A DNA stretch of 26,540 nucleotides from JAVBPP01 sp031549535 (GTDB lineage: Bacteria; Bacillota; Clostridia; Oscillospirales; Acutalibacteraceae), in assembly GCA_031549535.1 (NCBI GenBank), contig JAVBPP010000115.1, positions 1-26,540 on the forward strand, given 5' to 3'. The notes below the pieces were generated by a model. It was not told where the DNA came from. It did no database searches and worked only from the letters and a program-made list of their open reading frames with translations. Both the position numbers and the translations under genes were made by a program. Of the stretch, positions 21,178 to 26,540 are shown one piece after another (positions within the stretch are counted from its first letter, which is position 1; each line of letters opens with the position of its first letter).

Positions 21178-23268
21178 AATATAGTTCAGCGGATTTTGCA
21201 GGGAACCGCGGTAAATTACCTCAAAATGCAGGTGCGGCCCGGTGGAGCGGCCTGTGTTGCCCACGCGGCCGATGGCCTGACCGGCAGAAACGCGCTGCCC
21301 GGCTGAAACACTGGTGGAGCCGCTGAGCATGTGCGCGTAACGTGTTTGATAACCGTCGCCGTGGTTGATGAGCACCATATAACCATAGCTGCCGCTGTAA
21401 GTGGCCTGTTCCACAACGCCGTCGCGCGAGGCAACAATCAGTGCGCCGGAGGAATGGCCGCCGGAGCGAATCAAGTCCACACCCCTGTGGTAGCCCAAGC
21501 TGCGATAGCCAAAGCGGGAGCTGATGGTGTGGCAATTCGGCGCGGGCCAAACAAAGCCCTTGGAAGAATAATTGTAAGAACCGCCGCCATAGCCGTAAAC
21601 CTTGGTGGATTTTGTGCCCACCTCCACTTTCGCGGAAACAGGTTCCTTCACAATGGTGCGGGAAACTTCCTGCACGGAGACACGCCGGTTATCAATATAG
21701 GTCACCATTTCCGTAACGCGCTGCACGCCGTTTTCGCCCTTGCGCACAGTGCGGTTATCCCCTTGGAACATGGAGCCGTTATTGACCTTTTCGGTGGTAT
21801 AGCCAATATTCACCTCACGGTTTTCTGTGCGAATGGTTTTCACCTGCACAAAATTCACTTGAGTGGAAACGACAAATTCATCGCCCGGATGCACATATTT
21901 ACCCATTTGCGGGTTGAGCGCCTGCAGCTGCGTTTCCGTTAAGCCGTGTTTGCGGGCAATATCATAGTCCGTATCGTCCTCAGTTGCAACATAGGTCTGC
22001 TTGCCGACCTTCGGCGTTACAAGGCGCTTGGAAAGCTGGGAAGCGTCCCACATGCTCTGCGGGTCGTCCGGATACAGGCCGGGGCGGTATTCAATGTTTT
22101 CCACAAAAGCCACAAAGGCATTTTTATCCGTGGTTCTCTTTTGAAAGGGTTCCAGATAGGTCGCAAACACATTCTCCGCGTCCGCTCGGTTTTTCACGGA
22201 GCAGACAAATTCATTATCCACATAGATACCGCAGGCATTGGTTAAATTCTGTTCGGAATTCTCAATCAGCCTGTCACAAATCGTAGGGGCATCGTTCAGC
22301 TTGTTCAAGGTCACGAGCTTCAAGGCATAATTGGCGTTTTGAATGCTCTGTGTTTCCTGCTTGGCGGCGTTGCTGCCGATGGAAATGCGTTCATTCGCCA
22401 GCTCTTTCGCTTGCGCATACACAGCCTCATCTGAAATATAGCCAATTTCCCGATTGTTATAGGTCACCTGCAGGGCGAAGGTCATTCCGCCCCAATAATG
22501 CACCGTAAACAGCAGCACCGCCATGGCACCCAGAGGCAGCAGGGTGTTGACAACACTAAAATACAGGCGCTTATGCCGCGCGGTGGAGCGGAAAAACGCA
22601 CGCAACATGATACGCCGTTTTTGTTTGCCCGCCTTGGCCTCCCGCCAGGCATTGCGCAGCTCATAATGGTAATCCCTGCGCTCCTGCGAAAAACTGTGCA
22701 GCGAACGCAACACAAAGGAATCCACCATCAGCCAAACCAAGCGCAAGAACGTTTGGAGCATCACAAGCGGACGAACAAACAGCTTTTTTAACAGCCGCAG
22801 CAGGCCCTGAAACAGGCGGTAGCCCATTGCGCCCAGGGAGGCAACGGCCGTATAAACCGAACGAATCGCATAATCGGCAAGCCCTTTGGGTGCTTCCTTT
22901 TCGGTGGTTTGTTTGAGCGGCTCGGGCGGTGCCGGGCGCGGCGTTTCCTGCAGCGCATATTCCGCAAGCGCTTCATTGATAATCGAAAGCGCCTGCTCCT
23001 GGTCACCGGTTGAAAAGGCAATGTCCAGCTGCTCTTGCTTGAGCGCCGCCGCCTCCTCAATCAGCGAAAAAATCTCGTTCTGAGTCGCCTCGGCTCCCTG
23101 CTTTTCTTCACTTGCGCCGCGTCCTGTTGCAGATTGTTTTAAAAATTCATAAATTTCATCAAACTGCTCATCAGCCAGCAGTTCGTCATATTCCTGTTCA
23201 ACCTCGGCTTCCAGTTTATCCAGAAAGCCGACCGGTTTTTCGTGCGGGTCTTGATGCTTCGCTGTCAT
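21172..23268 (-). CDS. Membrane-anchored LysM/G5/M23 peptidoglycan endopeptidase
   Basis: A 698-aa cell-wall hydrolase. Residues 1-125 form an acidic cytoplasmic region with a helical Glu-rich segment. 130-190 are amphipathic helices, 236-257 a transmembrane helix (NTLLPLGAMAVLLF), 265-420 an extracellular spacer, 425-470 a LysM-like peptidoglycan-binding domain, 475-555 a G5 domain, and 590-690 an M23 (LytM-type) zinc peptidase. Zinc ligands are visible in HRGVD (His594, Asp598) and HLHFE (His679, His681), and His646 lies in RYAHM. It should cut peptide cross-links outside the membrane. GAGGAG precedes the ATG. Repeated TGTAAY boxes and a strong sigma-A promoter lie upstream, pointing to WalRK-type control. 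The long cytoplasmic arm before the anchor is unusual. Confidence 0.9.
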   Translation of the reverse strand: MTAKHQDPHEKPVGFLDKLEAEVEQEYDELLADEQFDEIYEFLKQSATGRGASEEKQGAEATQNEIFSLIEEAAALKQEQLDIAFSTGDQEQALSIINEALAEYALQETPRPAPPEPLKQTTEKEAPKGLADYAIRSVYTAVASLGAMGYRLFQGLLRLLKKLFVRPLVMLQTFLRLVWLMVDSFVLRSLHSFSQERRDYHYELRNAWREAKAGKQKRRIMLRAFFRSTARHKRLYFSVVNTLLPLGAMAVLLFTVHYWGGMTFALQVTYNNREIGYISDEAVYAQAKELANERISIGSNAAKQETQSIQNANYALKLVTLNKLNDAPTICDRLIENSEQNLTNACGIYVDNEFVCSVKNRADAENVFATYLEPFQKRTTDKNAFVAFVENIEYRPGLYPDDPQSMWDASQLSKRLVTPKVGKQTYVATEDDTDYDIARKHGLTETQLQALNPQMGKYVHPGDEFVVSTQVNFVQVKTIRTENREVNIGYTTEKVNNGSMFQGDNRTVRKGENGVQRVTEMVTYIDNRRVSVQEVSRTIVKEPVSAKVEVGTKSTKVYGYGGGSYNYSSKGFVWPAPNCHTISSRFGYRSLGYHRGVDLIRSGGHSSGALIVASRDGVVEQATYSGSYGYMVLINHGDGYQTRYAHMLSGSTSVSAGQRVSAGQAIGRVGNTGRSTGPHLHFEVIYRGSLQNPLNYIK

Positions 23269-23292
23269 GGCCTCTTTCTCCTCGGATTAAAT

Positions 23293-23362
23293 ATCACAAA
23301 TGGTTACAAAGATTACAAAACGGTTACAAATCTATTATATACCGGATTTATGAAAAAATCAA
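23293..23362 (-). promoter_or_regulatory. Sigma-A promoter with WalR-like boxes upstream of the M23 gene
   Basis: On the minus strand TTGATT (23362-23357), 17 bp, TATAAT (23339-23334) is a near-perfect promoter located in the end of rmlD. Just downstream, TGTAAC-N5-TGTAAT (23328-23312) matches the WalR (YycF) consensus of two TGTWAH half-sites 5 bp apart. Further half-sites TGTAAC (23308-23303) and TGTGAT (23298-23293) follow at 3 and 4 bp. The boxes overlap the start point, a position at which WalR usually represses. Confidence 0.6.
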
Positions 23363-24207
23363 GTCTGTTGCAAGTTTTGCAAATATCTGCCAAGCGCATC
23401 CTGCCAAGCGGGCAATCGCGAGAGCCCTGCCTCATCCAGCGAGGCCTTGGACAGGCGCGAATTCGCCGGGCGCTTTGCCCTGGTAGGGTAATTGGCCGCC
23501 GCAACCGGGAGCGTGTACGCGTGTGAGGCGGAAAGGCGTAAAACCTCCCGCGCAAATTCTTCCCAGGAACAAAATCCCTCATTGGTGGCATGGAACACGC
23601 CGCATGTTCCATGTTGCGCAAGCGTAAGCAACAGCTCCGCCAAGTCCCGCGTATATGTAGGGGAGCCGACCTGATCCGCCACAACAGGAATCTCCTCCTG
23701 CTGCTCCGCCTTTTTCAAGATGCTGCCGACAAAGTGATTGCCGCCCTCCCCGTAAAGCCAGGAGGTGCGTACAATGCAGGCCTTGGAGCAACATTCCAGC
23801 GCGGCCCTCTCCCCCGCAAGCTTGGATGCGCCGTAGACGTTTAAGGGGGCCTTCGGGTCGTCCACCTCCTGCTGCTGTGTGCCACTGCCGCCGAACACAT
23901 AATCTGTGCTCACATAAAGAAACTGTGCACCCATTCTCTCACAGGCGCGGGCGGTGTGCACCGTGCCCTGTTCATTGACGGCAAAGCAGCGGGCGGCGTC
24001 ATCCTCCGCCTGCTCCACCGCTGTATAGGCAGCGCAGTGCAACAGAGCCTGCGGCTTTGTATCCTCCACAAAGCGCTGCACCTGCGCGCAATCGCTGATA
24101 TCCAGCTCCGGCAAATCCACGGCTGCAACGGCAATGCCACGCTGTTCGCAAAGCCGCAGCACAGCCTGTCCCAATTGTCCCTTCGCTCCGGTCAGAGCCA
24201 ACTTCAT
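23359..24207 (-). CDS. rfbD: dTDP-4-dehydrorhamnose reductase (RmlD/RfbD family)
   Basis: A 282-aa NADPH-dependent short-chain dehydrogenase that makes the last step to dTDP-L-rhamnose, used for cell-wall or surface glycans. The nucleotide-binding motif GAKGQLGQ is at residues 7-14. LHCAAYTAVEQAEDD, YVSTDYVFGG (with the catalytic Thr/Asp region), and YGASKLAGE (catalytic Tyr and Lys) follow in order, then RTSWLYGEGG and DQVGSPTYTRDLA. The gene is not with rmlABC here. It ends over the promoter of the M23 gene and starts six bases after the glycosylase gene. No unusual features. Confidence 0.9.
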   Translation of the reverse strand: MKLALTGAKGQLGQAVLRLCEQRGIAVAAVDLPELDISDCAQVQRFVEDTKPQALLHCAAYTAVEQAEDDAARCFAVNEQGTVHTARACERMGAQFLYVSTDYVFGGSGTQQQEVDDPKAPLNVYGASKLAGERAALECCSKACIVRTSWLYGEGGNHFVGSILKKAEQQEEIPVVADQVGSPTYTRDLAELLLTLAQHGTCGVFHATNEGFCSWEEFAREVLRLSASHAYTLPVAAANYPTRAKRPANSRLSKASLDEAGLSRLPAWQDALGRYLQNLQQT

Positions 24208-24213
24208 ATTACT

Positions 24214-24705
24214 TTACTCCCTTTCAAACAAGGCAAGCTGCCAAGCCCTGCGCAGCTGTTCATAAGGCACACGGCAGTTTGCGGGGCTGGTGGACGGCAG
24301 ACAAACTGCATCCAGCCCGGTTGAAGCGCGGGCATGCCGCTCATATAGACGAAACGCCGTTGTTCCGTTGGTGTAAACGCGCGTAATCGTTGTGTTTTGC
24401 AGCAGGGGGCGAAAATCGTTCACCACCGCGCCGCGTATGCTGGCATCCGAAGCGCCTTGAATGTCACAGCGCTCCAGCACATCCCACAGGGCTATGCGCC
24501 TATGCAGCAGAAGATTCTTCTTCTCCGCAATGCTCTCCGGCAGCGGCTCCTCCAGTAAATCCGCAAGCAAAGGCCAAAAGCGGTTTTGTTCGTGGCCATA
24601 ATAAAAGCCCTGCGCCCGGGATTGGGGGGAGGGAAAACTACCCAGAATCAAGATAGCCGAATCCTGTGCAAATACCGGCGGAAAGGGATGTGTCAATCGT
24701 TCCAT
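24214..24705 (-). CDS. DNA-deoxyinosine glycosylase-like protein (uracil-DNA glycosylase superfamily)
   Basis: A 163-aa protein of the UDG superfamily. It resembles the hypoxanthine-DNA glycosylases that remove deaminated adenine from DNA: HPFPPVFAQDSAILILGSFPS at the start (GSFPS as the active-site loop), FYYGHEQNRFWPLL, ALWDVLERCDIQGASDASI, YTNGTTAFRLY and LPSTSPANC (the SPAN loop of this family). ATG at 24703-24705 follows the stop codon of the UPF0210 gene by one base. No strong ribosome site is visible, so coupling is likely. The longer in-frame extension overlaps that gene and is rejected. Confidence 0.82.
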   Translation of the reverse strand: MERLTHPFPPVFAQDSAILILGSFPSPQSRAQGFYYGHEQNRFWPLLADLLEEPLPESIAEKKNLLLHRRIALWDVLERCDIQGASDASIRGAVVNDFRPLLQNTTITRVYTNGTTAFRLYERHARASTGLDAVCLPSTSPANCRVPYEQLRRAWQLALFERE

Positions 24706-24706
24706 C

Positions 24707-26062
24707 TCAATTACGCAGGCTATGTATCGGCGCGGGAATCCTGCCGCCGCGCGCAATAAACTTCGCAGGGGACGCCGTATTGACATGCATCACAGGGCCG
24801 GCGCCGAGCAGACCGCCAAAGTTCAGCTCCTCCCCCACCCCTTTGCCTATGGCAGGGATGAGGCGCACCGCCGTGGTTTTGTTATTGACCATGCCAATGG
24901 CCGCTTCGTCCGCAAGTATCGCCGCGAGAATTTCCTGGCTTGTGTCACCGGGAACCACAATCATATCCAGCCCAACGGAGCACACTGCCGTCATGGCCTC
25001 CAGCTTTTCCAGACTCAAGCTGCCGCAGCGAACCGCCGCAACCATGCCCGCATCCTCTGTGACGGGAATAAATGCGCCGGAAAGGCCGCCGACATGGGAA
25101 GACGCCATAGTTCCGCCTTTCTTCACCGCGTCATTGAGCAGGGCAAGCGCCGCCGTTGTGCCATAAGCGCCGCAGCTTTCCAGACCCATTTCCTCCAAAA
25201 TGTGCGCAACACTATCCCCCACAGCCGGAGTCGGCGCGAGGGAAAGGTCCACGATACCAAACGGAACGCCCAAGCGCTTTGCCGCCTCAGTTGCAACAAG
25301 CTGCCCCATGCGCGTTATTTTAAAGGCCGTCTTTTTCACTGTGTCCGCAACATCGCTCAAGTCACCTTCCGGTATCTTCTGCAGCGCACTGCGCACCACA
25401 CCCGGGCCGGAAACGCCCACGTTGATGACGCAATCCGGTTCCCCTGCGCCGTGGAACGCGCCCGCCATAAAGGGGTTATCCTCCGGCGCGTTGCAAAACA
25501 CCACCAGCTTGGCGGCCCCCATGCAGTTGTTCGCCTGTGTGAGAAGGGCTGCTTGCTTTATGATGTGCCCCATTAGGCGCACGGCGTCCATATGAATGCC
25601 CGCCTTGGTGGAACCGATGTTGACGCTGGAGCAGACATGCTCCGTGACGCTTAAGGCCTCCGGGATGCTGCGAATGAGCGCCTCATCCCCTGCCGCAAAG
25701 CCCTTATGTACCAGCGCGGAATAACCGCCTAGGAAGTTGACGCCCACGGCCTGCGCCGCACGTTCCAAGGTTTTTGCGTAACGTATCGGGTCGCCGCCGG
25801 AGCTTGCCAACAGCATGGCAACAGGGGTCACGGCAATGCGCTTGTTGATGATAGGAATACCGTATTCCTTGCTGATTGCTTCCCCGGTCACCACCAATTT
25901 TTCCGCCAGGCGTGTAATTTTTTCATATATCTTGTCACAGGAGCGCCCGATATCCTCCGCACAGCAGTCCAGGAGTGAAATACCCATGGTAATTGTGCGG
26001 ATATCCAGATTTTCCTGCTGAATCATCTGAATCGTTTCGAGAATGTTTCTTGTGTTTTGCAT
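24707..26062 (-). CDS. UPF0210/DUF711 (PFL-family) protein
   Basis: A 451-aa conserved protein of the UPF0210 (DUF711) family, matching the usual length. Members have a pyruvate-formate-lyase-like fold, but no established reaction. Diagnostic stretches are RTITMGISLLDCC, GVNFLGGYSALV, CSSVNIGSTKAGIHMDAV, DCVINVGVSGPGVV and PFGIVDLSLAPTPAVGDS. ATG at 26060-26062 is chosen since AGGTGA lies about ten bases upstream. The ATG at 26110 overlaps the ACT gene. It pairs with the small ACT-domain gene upstream, as in many Firmicutes, suggesting a two-part regulated enzyme or binding system. Confidence 0.9.
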   Translation of the reverse strand: MQNTRNILETIQMIQQENLDIRTITMGISLLDCCAEDIGRSCDKIYEKITRLAEKLVVTGEAISKEYGIPIINKRIAVTPVAMLLASSGGDPIRYAKTLERAAQAVGVNFLGGYSALVHKGFAAGDEALIRSIPEALSVTEHVCSSVNIGSTKAGIHMDAVRLMGHIIKQAALLTQANNCMGAAKLVVFCNAPEDNPFMAGAFHGAGEPDCVINVGVSGPGVVRSALQKIPEGDLSDVADTVKKTAFKITRMGQLVATEAAKRLGVPFGIVDLSLAPTPAVGDSVAHILEEMGLESCGAYGTTAALALLNDAVKKGGTMASSHVGGLSGAFIPVTEDAGMVAAVRCGSLSLEKLEAMTAVCSVGLDMIVVPGDTSQEILAAILADEAAIGMVNNKTTAVRLIPAIGKGVGEELNFGGLLGAGPVMHVNTASPAKFIARGGRIPAPIHSLRN

Positions 26063-26106
26063 AGGAGGTATTTCACCTGCAATTCTAATTTTCCGGAGTC
26101 TATAAA

Positions 26107-26376
26107 TCAAATGCTATGCATCGCTTCGAACACATCTTCGTGCATCACATGGATTTGCAGGGCACGTTTTTGCCCCAACTCGCGCATGTAGTCCGAAAAC
26201 GCCGCCAGCGGCATTTTACACGCGCTGACATCCACCAGCATAATCATGCAAAACATATCTTGCAAGATTGATTGAGAAACCTCCGCAACATTGACATTTT
26301 GCTCCGCGCAGGCCGCTGAAACCGCCGCAAGGATGCCGACCATATCTTTGCCGACTACTGTGATAACTGCTCGCAT
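26107..26376 (-). CDS. ACT-domain protein, UPF0237 family
   Basis: An 89-aa protein consisting of one ACT domain (MRAVITVVGKDMVGILAAVSAACAEQNVNVAEVSQS and a second half to about 85). ACT domains usually bind amino acids and regulate a partner. UPF0237 genes regularly precede UPF0210, as here, with a 44-base gap. AAGGAGGG is eight bases before ATG 26376. An adjacent AT-rich tract on the minus strand contains TTGACA and TATATA, but their spacing (13 bp) is too short to call a promoter. Confidence 0.9.
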   Translation of the reverse strand: MRAVITVVGKDMVGILAAVSAACAEQNVNVAEVSQSILQDMFCMIMLVDVSACKMPLAAFSDYMRELGQKRALQIHVMHEDVFEAMHSI

Positions 26377-26517
26377 GGTAACACACGCCCTCCTTTTATA
26401 TAAAGTGTACCCCGTGTCAAGGACAACATGGGTTTTTGCTCTTCCAAAATCAAAGGATATCAGCTATAGTAAAAGGGCTTTACCATTACGCAGGATAGTG
26501 CAACGCTGAGGAGCGAC

Positions 26518-26540
26518 ATGAGCGGCGTAATTGGTTTGCG
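26518..26540 (+). CDS. Start of a gene running off the window (partial)
   Basis: GAGGAG (26508-26513) is followed four bases later by ATG at 26518, opening MSGVIGL before the window ends. TATAGT at 26465-26470 could be a -10 element, with no good -35. The divergent arrangement with the ACT gene supports a gene here, but seven codons do not allow identification. Confidence 0.4.

Noticed and set aside
1..26540. CRISPR arrays, tRNA or rRNA genes, prophage, complete insertion sequences
   Set aside because: No regularly spaced repeats, tRNA cloverleaf-like sequences, rRNA segments, integrase or transposase genes were noticed on either strand by eye. A tRNA scan would be decisive.

Overview
The window looks like chromosomal DNA of an anaerobic, endospore-forming Clostridia-type Firmicute, roughly Oscillospiraceae/Ruminococcaceae-like. 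The evidence is the germination protease Gpr next to rpsT, a SpoVAE-type protein, a SpoVB-type flippase, a YlmC/YmxH-type sporulation protein, sigma-G-like promoters, strong Shine-Dalgarno sites and a mostly GC-rich coding style. No rRNA, tRNA, CRISPR array, prophage or transposase gene was seen, and no species can be named.

Layout. 1-2540 is an AT-richer block: a hairpin repeat, a MerR-type promoter with a 19-bp spacer, a structured leader with a small upstream ORF, a MerR regulator, and two overlapping genes of unknown function. From about 2628 the composition becomes GC-richer: acp (-), spoVAE (+), a 60-aa membrane peptide (-), rpsT (-) and divergent gpr (+). 5136-6720 (-) holds a ymxH-like gene followed by ccdA and a TlpA-like thioredoxin. 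6888-11818 (-) is a probable operon metG, tatD, an unrecognised helical-barrel protein, and a PHP phosphatase-like protein. A 157-bp inverted-repeat element flanked by TAA separates metG from a Cys-type sulfatase (+, 12176). Next comes a compact unit (13651-13878) with promoter, 31-codon ORF and strong terminator, placed as a leader of a GNAT gene and a methyltransferase-GNAT fusion. A GH29 alpha-L-fucosidase, a sugar isomerase-like protein and a DEDDh exonuclease follow. On the minus strand then lie a frameshifted spoVB, a VOC protein, an unlisted 50-aa basic protein with a sigma-G-like promoter, a membrane-anchored LysM/G5/M23 peptidase with a WalR-like box, an RmlD-like reductase, a deoxyinosine glycosylase-like protein, and the UPF0210/UPF0237 pair. 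A gene seems to begin at the right edge.

How it fits together. Three themes recur: spore formation and germination (spoVAE, gpr, ymxH, spoVB, the small basic protein), envelope and redox maintenance (ccdA-tlpA, M23, rmlD), and scavenging of sulfated or fucosylated glycans (sulfatase, GH29, isomerase, possibly the helical-barrel protein). The most unusual content is non-coding: a family of short palindromic elements with TACCAAT-type ends whose stems co-vary and which often sit between TTA or TAA triplets, a second and larger palindromic element, and two leader regions that look like attenuators.
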